64,000 bases of DNA from Streptomyces monashensis (GTDB lineage Bacteria > Actinomycetota > Actinomycetes > Streptomycetales > Streptomycetaceae). Below are positions 23,817 to 32,900 of the stretch, piece after piece. Position 1 is the first letter of the stretch. Every line of letters starts with the position of its first letter. The notes beneath the pieces were generated by a model. It did not search any database. It was not told the origin of the DNA and worked only from the letters and a program-made list of their open reading frames with translations. The DNA lies in the NCBI RefSeq assembly GCF_001866665.1, contig NZ_MLYO01000018.1:62001-126000 (forward strand), given 5' to 3'. Position numbers and translations under genes: made by a program.

Positions 23817-25259
23817 ATGGGTGAGGTCTTCGCCGGCCGGTACGAGCTGGCCGACCCGATCGGACGCGGCGGCGTGGGCGCCGTCTGGCGTGCCTGGGAC
23901 CACCGCCGACGGCGTTATGTGGCCGCCAAGGTGCTCCAGCAGCGCGACGCCCACTCCCTGCTGCGCTTCGTGCGCGAGCAGGCCCTGCGGATCGACCATC
24001 CCCATGTCCTCGCCCCGGCCAGCTGGGCCGCCGACGACGACAAGGTGCTGTTCACCATGGACCTGGTCGCCGGCGGCTCCCTGGTCCACCTCGTCGGCGA
24101 CTACGGCCCCCTGCCGCCGGCCTACGTGTGCACCCTGCTCGACCAACTGCTGTCCGGTCTCGCCGCCGTCCACGGCGAAGGGGTCGTCCACCGGGACATC
24201 AAGCCCGCCAACCTCCTCCTCGAAGCCACCGGCACCGGCCGCCCCCGGCTGCGGCTGTCCGACTTCGGCATCGCCATGCGGCTCGGCGAACCCCGGCTGA
24301 CCGAGACCAACCTCGTGGTGGGCACGCCCGGTTACCTCGCGCCCGAGCAACTCCTCGGCGCCGACCCCGACTTCCCGGCCGACCTGTTCGCCGCCGGCCT
24401 GGTCGCCCTGTACCTCCTCGAAGGCGCCAAGCCGGACGCCAAGGCGCTCGTGCAGTACTTCGCCGAGCACGGGACGCCGGGACCCCCCAAGGGCGTACCC
24501 GAACCGCTCTGGCAGGTCGTCGCGGGCCTGCTCCAGCCCGACCCGGCCACCCGCTTCCGCACGGCCACAGGCGCCCGCAAGGCGCTCGCCTCGGCCACCG
24601 AACTCCTGCCGGAGCCGGACCTCGACGACGAGCTGATCGAGATCTTCGACCAACTCGGCCCGCTGCCCCCGGGGTTCGGCCCCGACGGCCCCCTCACCAG
24701 GGCCTCCGGAGTGGCCGTCGAGCCGGCCACGGACACCGGCACCGACACCGGCGCCACCGACAGTCCGGCCACGGGCACCGGCTCCCTGTCGGACACCGGA
24801 AGCTTCCGGCTGCCCCCACCCCAGGACACCCCGGACACCCCGGTCACCCCGGTGACTCCCGCTGCCCAGCCGTACGCCCCCGCCCCCGGGCCGTACACCG
24901 TCTCCCCGCACACTCCGCCTCCGGCGGCCCCGCCCCCGCCCCTTCCTCCGCAGGTCCGGTCCGATTCCCCCACCCCCCAGCCGTCCCCGCACGCGTACCC
25001 GCACCCGTACGGACACCCTGCCCCGGTCCCGGAGCCGTACGTCGTCGATCCGTCGGTCACCGCGTCGTACACCACCCGGGACCCGGCGCCACCGGCGCCC
25101 GCCACCACTTCCGCTCCCGTCCCCGGGCACGGTCGTCGTGGGCGCCGGGCGCGGCGCAGCCGGCCGCGGCCCGGGCCGTCGGCCAGGGTGGCGATCCCGA
25201 TGCTGCTGCTGGCGCTGGCCTGTTACGCGGTGGGTTTCTGGGCGCTGGCCCGTGTCTGA
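23817..25259 (+). CDS. Membrane-anchored Ser/Thr protein kinase
   Basis: 480 residues. The kinase domain (about 8-262) has the Gly loop IGRGGVGAVW, AAK38, H125-R-D127, D149-F-G151 and a PGYLAPEQ segment, so it should be active. A long Pro/Thr-rich disordered region (about 300-455) follows, with runs such as repeated DTPVTP and TDTGT, then a basic patch and a C-terminal transmembrane helix (about 460-478) ending almost at the stop. The protein is thus tail-anchored with no sensor domain outside. Targets are unknown. Its 3' end overlaps the convergent secreted-protein gene by 37 bp. Confidence 0.85.
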   Translation: MGEVFAGRYELADPIGRGGVGAVWRAWDHRRRRYVAAKVLQQRDAHSLLRFVREQALRIDHPHVLAPASWAADDDKVLFTMDLVAGGSLVHLVGDYGPLPPAYVCTLLDQLLSGLAAVHGEGVVHRDIKPANLLLEATGTGRPRLRLSDFGIAMRLGEPRLTETNLVVGTPGYLAPEQLLGADPDFPADLFAAGLVALYLLEGAKPDAKALVQYFAEHGTPGPPKGVPEPLWQVVAGLLQPDPATRFRTATGARKALASATELLPEPDLDDELIEIFDQLGPLPPGFGPDGPLTRASGVAVEPATDTGTDTGATDSPATGTGSLSDTGSFRLPPPQDTPDTPVTPVTPAAQPYAPAPGPYTVSPHTPPPAAPPPPLPPQVRSDSPTPQPSPHAYPHPYGHPAPVPEPYVVDPSVTASYTTRDPAPPAPATTSAPVPGHGRRGRRARRSRPRPGPSARVAIPMLLLALACYAVGFWALARV

Positions 25260-26605
25260 GAGCGGCGGGCCGCCAGCGTCCAGCCGCCGAGCACCGCGAG
25301 CAGCAGGGTCCCCGTGCCGATCCCGCCGGCCGCGACCAGCTTCAGCACGGGATCACTGCCCCCGCCGCCCGCACCCCCGGTGGCCCCGGTACCCCCGGTG
25401 AGCGCGGCCGCCGGGTCCTGCCCCGTGGCCGTGAAGACGTCCGCCGGCACGGGCCGGCCGGCGTACTGCGGGCCCGCGTGTGCCTGACCGGATACCTGGA
25501 CCCGCAGGGTCACGGCGAACGGCCCCCGCCCGAAGGTGCCGGTCAGCCGCTCGCTGAGGTGCAGCACCAGGTAGTAGTCGCCGGCGAAGCGGACGGAGGT
25601 CACCGCGGCCGGGACGGCGTAGCGGTTGGCGTACTCCACCGGCGGGACCGGGGCGAGGACGGCGGGCCGGGCGATGCCGGTGTAGCCGAGGGCGGTGTCC
25701 TCGACGGTGCCGCGCACGGGGTTGTGGAGGGAGAGGTCCAGGGCGCCGCCGACATAGCCCTGGCCCGCGGCGGCGCCCAGTTCGGCGGAGGCGTGCAGCT
25801 GCCGGCCCCAGTCGAGCGGCACCTTGTAGAAACGGGTCTCGCCCGGCACCAGTTCGGTGCGCCAGACACCTTGGCCGAGCGCACGGGCGGAGGCGAAGCC
25901 CGTGCCGCCGGACCGCTCCCGCGGGGTGCCGCCGAGCGGCTCGGGGGTGGCGGAGTCCCAGGTCCGCGGCGCGGTGGTGGCCCCGGCGCGCGCCGTACGC
26001 GGTTCCGTCGCGGGCGCGATCTCCAGGTCCCAGGGCCGCTCCGAGCCGGCCGTGGGCGTCGTACCGGGCGTCGTCCCCGTCGTCGTACCGGAGCCGCCGG
26101 TGCCGAGGCGCTGGACGATCACGTAGTACGTGCCGCCGCCCTGGCACAGCGACCTGCCGGTCTCGCGCTCCCCCACTGCCGTGACCGGGTGCGGGCTGAG
26201 CGCGGCGCCGAAGCGGGCGGAGGCGAAGGAGCAGCGCATGCCCGCCGCGTCCTGGACCGTCACGCTGATGCCGTCGGTGCTGGAGACGGCGGCGTCCGCC
26301 GGAGGTACGGCGGTGACGGGGACGTACGCCGTGTCTTCGGCCGCCAGCCGGATCCGGTAGGAGAGGCTGCCGGCGCCCGGCAGGGAGCTGCGGTAGACCC
26401 CGCCGGGCTCCAGCCGGCCGGCGTCCGCGGTGCCGTGGCCGCCCTCGACCGTGCGGGCGCCGGGCGCGAAGCCGTACGACGCGTCGCCCGCGGCGGCTGC
26501 CGTCGGCAGACCGGGCGACCCGAACAGGGCGGACAAGGCAAGCAGGGTGCACAGCCGCGGCAGCAGCGCCGTCCGCCACACCGTCCGTCGCGTTCGCCCC
26601 CGCAC
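25223..26605 (-). CDS. Secreted, C-terminally membrane-anchored protein of unknown function
   Basis: 460 residues. A signal peptide (twin-Arg pairs, then LLPRLCTLLALSALFG, cleavage near TAAAAG at about 39) precedes a Gly/Thr-rich extracellular region with beta-rich segments (GGVYRSSLPGAGSLSYRIRLAA; FYKVPLDWGRQLHASAELG; FAGDYYLVLHLSERL). The C-terminus has a Gly-rich stretch and a transmembrane helix (about 425-445) followed by basic residues. It looks like a two-domain surface protein; no enzyme motif was recognised. GTG 26605 is chosen because GGGGGAGG lies just upstream; an in-frame ATG at 26704 would add 33 low-complexity residues before the signal peptide. It ends in TAA inside the kinase gene. 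Confidence 0.75.
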   Translation of the reverse strand: MRGRTRRTVWRTALLPRLCTLLALSALFGSPGLPTAAAAGDASYGFAPGARTVEGGHGTADAGRLEPGGVYRSSLPGAGSLSYRIRLAAEDTAYVPVTAVPPADAAVSSTDGISVTVQDAAGMRCSFASARFGAALSPHPVTAVGERETGRSLCQGGGTYYVIVQRLGTGGSGTTTGTTPGTTPTAGSERPWDLEIAPATEPRTARAGATTAPRTWDSATPEPLGGTPRERSGGTGFASARALGQGVWRTELVPGETRFYKVPLDWGRQLHASAELGAAAGQGYVGGALDLSLHNPVRGTVEDTALGYTGIARPAVLAPVPPVEYANRYAVPAAVTSVRFAGDYYLVLHLSERLTGTFGRGPFAVTLRVQVSGQAHAGPQYAGRPVPADVFTATGQDPAAALTGGTGATGGAGGGGSDPVLKLVAAGGIGTGTLLLAVLGGWTLAARRSQTRASAQKPTA

Positions 26606-26816
26606 GTCCCGGCCTCCCCCGTCGTCGCTGGCCGTACCGGACCCTGGCCCGTCCCGAGCCGTACCGGACCGTGGCCCATCCTGCCCCGCGCGGGCCTGCG
26701 CCATCCGGGGAACGCGGGCGGCCGTCCGAAACGCCCCGCATCGCCCGGCGGGCGGTGTGCGACGACGCGACGGGGCGCACGGAACGCCTACCGCACCCCG
26801 TGCGCCCCCGCAAACG

Positions 26817-26849
26817 CAGAACCCCGGCCGCTTCGGCGACCGGGGTCTG
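26817..26849 (-). terminator. Terminator after the DLW-39 gene
   Basis: A hairpin with arms CAGAACCCCGG and CCGGGGTCTG plus an inner GC/GC pair around TTCG, 21 bp beyond the DLW-39 stop. Confidence 0.65.
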
Positions 26850-26870
26850 TTCAGATTCTGGTTTCGACAC

Positions 26871-26999
26871 TCACGAACCCGTGGGCACGGAGTCAGTCGC
26901 CTCCGTCCACAGGTCCTGCTCGGCGCGATCCGCCTGGATCTGGCGGTACACGAGGAGCCCGCCGATGGCGGCCAGTGCGACCAGGAGCAGCTTCTTCAC
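26871..26999 (-). CDS. DLW-39 family small membrane protein
   Basis: 42 residues: a start with two lysines, one transmembrane helix (LLLVALAAIGGLLVY, about 4-18) and a short tail with the eponymous DLW tripeptide (AEQDLWTEATDS). It belongs to the actinobacterial DLW-39 family of unknown function, often encoded near gyrA and the tRNA-Ile/Ala genes. The GTG at 26999 is used; a longer frame reaches upstream but the family starts here. A terminator follows. Confidence 0.8.
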   Translation of the reverse strand: MKKLLLVALAAIGGLLVYRQIQADRAEQDLWTEATDSVPTGS

Positions 27000-27347
27000 C
27001 GCGCGACCTCGTCTTTCCTTGACGTAGGGGACCTCTGGCGCCCGACTATACACACCGGCCGATATCAACCGGTGACCTGCGTCGGAGCTCAACTGCCGCC
27101 CCCGGAGCCGCAATAGGCCAGGTCCGGGGCCTGTCCGATCGGAGGGTGATCACACCTCCACGGTCCGTTACTTTGCTCCCTCTTCGCTCGTCCTCACCGG
27201 CTTTCGGGAGTTTCCGACCCTCTTGCCGCCATCCGGGTGGTGTTCATCGGAACATCGACGCGCCACGGGCGTTGGTCCACCACTTCGCGACGCTCATACA
27301 CATCATGAGGAAAGTACGCAAATCGCCCAACCCGAAAGTGAGGGGCC
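27000..27347. other. Divergent intergenic region with a near-palindrome
   Basis: 348 bp between the divergent DLW-39 and DUF6344 genes. It contains GGAGGGTGATCACACCTCC at 27141-27159, an inverted repeat around TGATCA broken by one extra base, which could be an operator. The last 50 bp before the DUF6344 start are relatively AT-rich (CACATCATGAGGAAAGTACGC), as expected of a promoter. I see no gene. Confidence 0.4.
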
Positions 27348-27692
27348 ATGACCCAGAACAAGGTCATGAAGCTGTGGACCGCCTTCGTCACCGCCTTCCT
27401 CGCGCTGTGCACGGCGCTCGGACTCGTCACCACCGCGACCGCCACGACCGCGGCGGCCGCTCCCCGCACCGAGACCCCGAGCAAGGACAGCGCGGAACAG
27501 AACGTCCCGACGATCCCGGCGCAAAGCCACTGGGCCTGGTCCTACGGCAGGGCACTGCCCCCCACGATGAAGCAACGGATCCGGGCGGAGGCCCACGGCA
27601 AGACCCCCGCCTGCCGGCACCGGCCCCTCGACACGACGGAAGCGGAGAACGCGGCCCCCGACCATCCCTCCTCGGCCTCCCTCGACTGCTGA
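27348..27692 (+). CDS. DUF6344-like small secreted protein
   Basis: 114 residues beginning MTQNKVMKLWTAFVTAF, with a signal-like hydrophobic helix (about 8-28, AFVTAFLALCTALGLVTTA) and possible cleavage after TTAAAA. The mature part is polar, with two or three Cys (one near 89, one at the C-terminus). It resembles the Streptomyces DUF6344 family, remembered from its N-terminal signature; no function is known. ATG after a GAGGGG site. Confidence 0.65.
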   Translation: MTQNKVMKLWTAFVTAFLALCTALGLVTTATATTAAAAPRTETPSKDSAEQNVPTIPAQSHWAWSYGRALPPTMKQRIRAEAHGKTPACRHRPLDTTEAENAAPDHPSSASLDC

Positions 27693-27795
27693 CCCGCCGT
27701 TCTCCCGCCGCTCGACGCGGCGCACCAGCACCGCAGCCGTCTCGACGACACCAGGGCGACTTGCGTACCCCAAAGCAGTCAGTCGAGACGGAAGA

Positions 27796-27820
27796 ACCCC
27801 CGGCCGGGCAGGCCGGGGGT
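27796..27820. terminator. Hairpin terminator
   Basis: ACCCCCGGCC / GGCCGGGGGT, 10-bp stem with a GGGCA loop, 104 bp after the DUF6344 stop and 34 bp before the glycosyltransferase remnant. Confidence 0.55.
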
Positions 27821-27853
27821 CCAGCGCTGTCTTCATCCGGGCCGCCCGCGAGG

Positions 27854-28486
27854 ATGGACCGGCGCATCACCGTTGTCACCGCCGTCCATGGCCCGTCCGC
27901 CCGGTTCCCGCCGGACGCCCACGTCTCCCCGAGCGCACCGCGCCTCCCCGTCGGCTGGAAGTGGGAGCGGGTGATCCAGGAGGACGGGACGACGGACGAG
28001 ATCCCCCTACGTCCCGGACGAGGAGCACGTCAAGGTGCTGGACGCCGACGACCGGCTCACCCCGGGCGCGCTCGCCCGTGACCTGGCCGTACCGGAGGCC
28101 GACCGCACCGTCGCCCGGACCGCCTCCGGGTCCCCGGCCCGCTGCCCGACGGCTCCGCGGCCGGCTTGCCCGGCGATCCGGCCGAGGGCCCGCTCGAATG
28201 CGGTGCCGTGCCCGACCACTGGAGGCGGGGCGGCTTCTGGAGGCGGGGCGGCTTCCGCCCGCCCGTCCGCCCGTCGACCCTCCGCGTCCGCCGGCACCTG
28301 CCTGACCGCCTGGGCGGCCGGACGGTCCTGCCGGCGTCCGAGGACACCGGCCTGTGGCTCTCGGCGGACGTCGGCCTGCCGTACCGCAGGCGGGAGGGCC
28401 GGATGACGGGCCGGGCGTCCCACGCCGAACCCGCCGAACCCGCGGCCCCGGTAAGTCCCGCTGTCACGCCCCTTCCTGGAGCGTGA
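27854..28486 (+). pseudogene. Degraded family 2 glycosyltransferase
   Basis: Three consecutive frame segments spell one GT2-type protein. From ATG 27854: MDRRITVVTAVHGPSARF, then WERVIQEDGTTDEIP. After a shift near 28010: YVPDEEHVKVLDADDRL (the catalytic DxD-like motif) and TPGALARDLAV. After a shift near 28138: LPDGSAAGLPGDPAEGPL, VPDHWRR, VRRHLP, LPASEDTGLWL and PYRRREGRMTGRASHAEP to the TGA at 28486. The piece between YVPD and VKVLDADD, which in intact GT2 proteins holds the nucleotide-binding strand and helix, is largely missing, so a deletion accompanies the frameshifts. It overlaps the ferredoxin stop by 23 bp. Confidence 0.7.
28220..28255. repeat. 18-bp tandem duplication
   Basis: TGGAGGCGGGGCGGCTTC occurs twice in direct succession (28220-28237, 28238-28255) inside the glycosyltransferase remnant, an in-frame duplication of six codons (RRGGFW). 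It looks like a slippage event in an unselected gene. Confidence 0.85.
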
Positions 28487-28658
28487 TCGCCTGCGAGGGA
28501 CACCGCTCGGCCGCCTCCCGGACCTCCGGGGCGTCTCCGACCTCCGTACGGCCGGGCCGTACGGTGCCGTACCCGTCCTCGAACGCGAACACGTCCGGCG
28601 CCCGGTACGCGCACTCGGCGGAGCCGTAGCACAGGGAACGGTCGACGGAGACCTTCAT
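28464..28658 (-). CDS. Ferredoxin, probably [3Fe-4S]
   Basis: A 64-residue single-cluster ferredoxin: MKVSVDRSLCYGSAEC, then PDVFAFEDGYGTV and RCPSQAITL. Cluster ligands are C10, C16 and the CP cysteine near 54. The place of the second ligand of a 4Fe cluster is Ser13, so a [3Fe-4S] cluster is expected, as in actinomycete ferredoxins that feed cytochromes P450. No P450 or ferredoxin reductase is in the window, so its partner is unknown. ATG at 28658; the 3' end overlaps the broken glycosyltransferase. Confidence 0.85.
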   Translation of the reverse strand: MKVSVDRSLCYGSAECAYRAPDVFAFEDGYGTVRPGRTEVGDAPEVREAAERCPSQAITLQEGA

Positions 28659-28827
28659 GCGTCCTCCAGACGTCAGCCGGCTTCCAGGACGTCCCTGCCC
28701 CGCGGACCGCACCCTGAACCGGCCGCCCAGCTCCGAACCGCCCCACTCCGAGGCGCCTCGCTCCAGACCGTCCCACTCGGGGCCACGGCCCTGCGGACGA
28801 CGACCCCGCGAACGACGACCCTCCGGA

Positions 28828-29331
28828 CTACGACCGGCCGCCCGCGACCGAGAGCCAGTGGGCCACCCGGCGCACCGTCGGCTCGTCGAGCACGTCGGCC
28901 AGCACCCGGACCGCCTCGCCGTCCTCGGCGCTCAGGTCGTGCAGGCCCGCCTTGCCCAAGGCTGCCACCAGCACCTGGTGACGGCGGCCCGTCATGCGTT
29001 GCACGAGCACGGTCGGTGCGGCGGCGCCGGGCGCTGGTCCATCGGAGGAGGCGGCGGATGCGGCGGGGGCGGCAGAGGAGGAGACGGAGGCCGCGGGTGC
29101 CCGGTCGGCCGAGGCGTCGAAGAGGCGCCAGGCGCCGTTCTCCGGCCCCCACAGCGCGACCGTCACCTCCTCGCCGCGCGCCCGCACGGTCCGGGTCATG
29201 TCGGCGACGGCATAGAGCACGGGCCCCCGGTCCGGGGACTCGGCCCCCACGGTCCAGGAGTCCTGTGCGGACGGGCGGAACAGCGCGACCCAGCGCGGAG
29301 CACCGGGCGGGCACGGGGGACGTTTCTCCAT
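28828..29331 (-). CDS. Unknown two-part actinobacterial protein
   Basis: 167 residues, no recognised family. The N-terminal half (1-85) looks folded (WVALFRPSAQDSWTVG; VLYAVADMTRTVRARGEEVTVALWG; WRLFDASAD). An Ala/Ser/Pro linker (about 86-112) connects to a C-terminal helical part (VLVQRMTGRRHQVLVAALGKAGLHDLSAEDGEAVRVLADVLDEPTVRRVAHWL) that resembles a small helical DNA- or protein-binding module. ATG 29331 has an AAGGGGTG site. The 21-bp palindrome 29371-29391 lies 40 bp upstream and probably controls it. The ferredoxin gene follows 169 bp later on the same strand. Confidence 0.6.
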   Translation of the reverse strand: MEKRPPCPPGAPRWVALFRPSAQDSWTVGAESPDRGPVLYAVADMTRTVRARGEEVTVALWGPENGAWRLFDASADRAPAASVSSSAAPAASAASSDGPAPGAAAPTVLVQRMTGRRHQVLVAALGKAGLHDLSAEDGEAVRVLADVLDEPTVRRVAHWLSVAGGRS

Positions 29332-29370
29332 GACTCTCACCCCTTCGGGAACAGCCGGCGGAGCGCACCG

Positions 29371-29391
29371 TATCTGACGGAGCGTCAGATA
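29371..29391. promoter_or_regulatory. 21-bp palindromic operator
   Basis: TATCTGACG-GAG-CGTCAGATA is a perfect 9-bp inverted repeat with a 3-bp centre, 40 bp before the start of the 28828-29331 gene. The core TGACG-N3-CGTCA is the same as at 643-655. The length and symmetry are what TetR-family dimers bind. Confidence 0.6.
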
Positions 29392-29919
29392 TCCATGCCC
29401 CTCCGCGCCCCGCTGCGTCCGGGTCGGACGGCAGTCCCGATTCAGGTGATCTGCGGGCATGTCCGTACAACGGCGAACCGTGTGAGTCCGGTATGAGTCC
29501 GCCGCCCACTCGGCACCGGTCCCTCCCCTCGTGGGGACCGGTGCCGAGCGGTGCGGGGCTGCCGGCCCGTGGCGCGTCGGCTCGCCACGGGCCGCGGAAG
29601 GGGAGTCGGTCGCCGGACCGGTCGCGTGCACACGCGACGTCCCACAGCCGCTCCCTGCCTGTGCGGAGCCCGATCGCCTGCTCTCGGCGGAAGTTGGCCG
29701 AGATCCTTCGGCGACCTGAGCCGTATCTCCGGATATCAGCCCGATGGCCTGTCCGGACGGTGTGTGACGGCTCCACTACCCGGTCCGGATCCTGCCATCT
29801 GTTGTCGCCGAGGAGGAGGTTGCGACGTCCGGTGCAGTGCTTCCGCGCAGGTCAGGCGTATAGGGTGAGTTTTCCGGTCCGGACATCCAGATGCGGGGGG
29901 AAAGAAAAGGGGAGGGACC
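29392..29919. other. Long leader region of the nSTAND-WD40 gene
   Basis: 528 bp without a credible gene. It holds the hairpin at 29509-29548 and, close to the TTG start, the AT-richer stretch GGTCAGGCGTATAGGGTG (29850-29867), in which TATAGGGT could serve as a -10 region. The strong site GGGGAGGGA precedes the start codon. Confidence 0.4.
29509..29548. repeat. 15-bp perfect inverted repeat
   Basis: CTCGGCACCGGTCCC / GGGACCGGTGCCGAG with a 10-base spacer in the non-coding region. No T-run follows on either strand. It may terminate transcription entering from either side, or be an RNA structure in a long leader. Confidence 0.55.
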
Positions 29920-32900
29920 TTGAGTTCCGACTCAGGGACACGCACTGCGTTCGCCGAGCGTCTCGCGCTGCTGTACAAGGAGGCCGGAAACCCTCCCCTC
30001 AAGAGCGTCGCCGAGGCGGTCGTAAGGCTCCAGCGGGTCGACGAGCGAGGCCGGCCCGTGCGCGTGTCCGCGCAGCGGATCAGCGACTGGCGCCGGGCCC
30101 GGAACGTACCGGCCCAGTTCACCGCCCTCGCGGCCGTGCTCCACATCCTGATCCCGGAGGCGCGCCGGCTGCGGCCCGCACCGGTCTCCACCGGCCTGTA
30201 CGACCTCACGCACTGGCAGCGCCTGTGGGAGCGCGCGCTGGCCGACCCGGTCGGCGACCGGCCCGCGCCGCCCGCCGAGGAGGACCAGCGGCCACCGGCC
30301 CCGGCCCCGCCCGTCACCGGCGGCGTCTGCCCCTACCGCGGGCTGGCCCCGTACCGGCGCGAGGACGCCCGCTGGTTCTTCGGCCGGGAGCGCAGCACCG
30401 GCGCGCTCGTCGAGCAGCTGACCGCCGCCGAGCGCACCGGCGGCCTGGTGATGCTCGTGGGTGCCTCGGGCGCGGGCAAGTCGTCACTGCTCAACGCCGG
30501 TCTGGTGCCCGCGCTGCGGGACGGCGCCCTGACGGCGGGCCGGCCCGCCGCGGCAGGCCCCGTGCTCCAGCTGGTCCCGGGCGCCGATCCGCTGGGCGAG
30601 CTGGTCGGCCGCATCCCCGAGCTGGGCCGGGTCGCCGCCGCCGCGCGCGAGGCCGAGCGGGAGGCGACGCGGAACCCCGCCGCCCCCGGCTCCGACACAC
30701 CCCGGATCGCCCGGACGGCACGCGAGGCGGCCGCGGCCTGGGCACGCCGGGAGACGGACGGCGAGGCATCCGCCGAGGGCCCGCCCGCCGACGGCGAGCC
30801 CTCGGGCGCTCCGGCCCCGGGCCCCCGCCCGGTCGTCATCATCGACCAGTTCGAGGAGGCGTTCACCCTCTGTCCCGACGAGGCGGACCGCCGTACCTTC
30901 ATCCAGCTGCTGCACGCCGTCTGCACCCCGCCCGCGGGCGGGGACGGCCCCGCCCCGGTCGTCGTCGTGCTCGGCATACGGGCCGACTTCTACGAGCAGT
31001 GCCTCGGCTATCCGGAACTCGCCGACGCCCTCCAGCACCGGCACATGGTGCTCGGCCCGCTGACCAGCGGCGAGCTGCGCGAGGCGGTGACCGGTCCGGC
31101 CAAGGCGGTCGGCCTGGAGCTGGAGCCGGGGCTCGCCGAGCTGATCGTGCGCGAGGTGAGCGCCGACGGCCCGCGCGGAGCGCACGACGCGGGCGTGCTC
31201 CCGCTGCTCTCGCACGCCCTGCTCGCCACCTGGCAGCGCCGCAAGGCCGGAAAGCTGACCCTGGCCGGCTACCGCGCGGCCGGCGGGATCCAGGGCGCGG
31301 TCGCGGCGACCGCCGAGCGCGCCTGGTCCGGGCTCGACCCCGCGGCCCGTACGGCGGCCCGGCTGCTCCTGCTGCGCCTGGTCCGCCTCGGCGAGGACAC
31401 CCAGGCCACCCGCCGGCGCGGCACCCGGCGCCAGCTCGCGGCGGAGTCGACCGACCCCGGCAAGACGGAGGAGTCGCTGGAGGCCCTGGTCCGGGCCCGG
31501 CTGGTGACGCTGGACGCGGACACCGTGGAGATCACCCACGAGGCGCTGCTGCACGCCTGGCCCCGGCTGCGCCACTGGATCGACGACAACCGCAACGACC
31601 ATCTGCTGCGCCAGCGGCTGGAGGAGGACGGCCGCTCCTGGGAGGACTCGGGCCGGGACAGCTCGCTGCTGTACCGGGGCTCGCGGCTGGAACAGGCCCG
31701 CGCCTGGGCCGGTTCCGCCGGTGACACCGTCCTCACCCGCAGCGCGGTGGAGTTCCTGGCCGCGTCGGTCCGGCTGCGCCGGCGCTCGGTGTGGCTGAGC
31801 CGGGCCGCGGTGGCCGCGCTGGTCGTGCTGGCCCTGGTGGCCGGCGGGTCGGCGGTGATCGCCCGGCAGCAGCGGGACGACGCCGTCTTCGAGCAGGTCC
31901 TCGCCGAGGCCGACCGGGTCCAGACCGCCGACCCGTCCCTGTCCGCCCAGCTCGACCTGGTCGCGCACCGGCTGCGCCCCGACGACGAGGGGACGTACAG
32001 CAGGCTGATCTCGATCGTGAACGCCCCGCTGGCCACCCCGCTGACCGGACACACCGGCGCCGTCTACCTGACCACCTTCAGCCCCGACGGCAGGACCCTG
32101 GCCACCGCCAGCTACGACCGCACGGTCCGGCTGTGGAACGTGGCCGACCCGAGCCGCCCGAAGCCGCTGGGCAAGCCGCTGACCGGCCACACCAGCTGGG
32201 TCAGCAGCGCGGTCTTCAGCCCCGACGGCAAGACGCTGGCCAGCGCCGGCGACGACGGCACGATCCGGCTGTGGAACGTCGCCGACCCCGCCCACCCGGC
32301 CTCCCTGGGCGCCCCGCTGACCGGGCACAAGGGCACGATCTACCTGGTCGCCTTCAGCCCCGACGGACGCACCCTGGCCAGCGCGGGCGAGGACCACACG
32401 GTACGGCTGTGGGACATGGCCGACCCGAGCCGGCCGCGGCAGATCAACGTCCTGCACGGGCACAGCGCCGCCGTGCGCAGCGTGGCCTGGAGCCCCGACG
32501 GACACACCCTGGCTGCGGGCGGTGACGACGACACGATCATGTTGTGGAACGTGACCGACCCCCGCCACGCGCAGCGGTACGCCTCCGTGCTGAAGGGCCA
32601 CACCGACCTCGTGCACTCGGTGGCGTTCAGCCCCGACGGACACACCCTCGCCTCCGGCAGCGCGGACGACACGATCCGGCTGTGGAACGTCGCCGACCCC
32701 GCCCGCCCCGCCGCGCTCGGCTCGCCGCTGACCGGACACACCGGCCCGATCTGGTCGGTGGCCTTCAGCCCGGACGGCGGCCAGCTCGCCGCCGCGAGCG
32801 CGGACAGCACGGCCAGCCTGTGGAACGTGGCCGACCCGACGTCCCCCTCCCAGATCGGCGGGCCGCTCGCGGGCAGCAGCGGGGAGATGTACGCCCTGGG

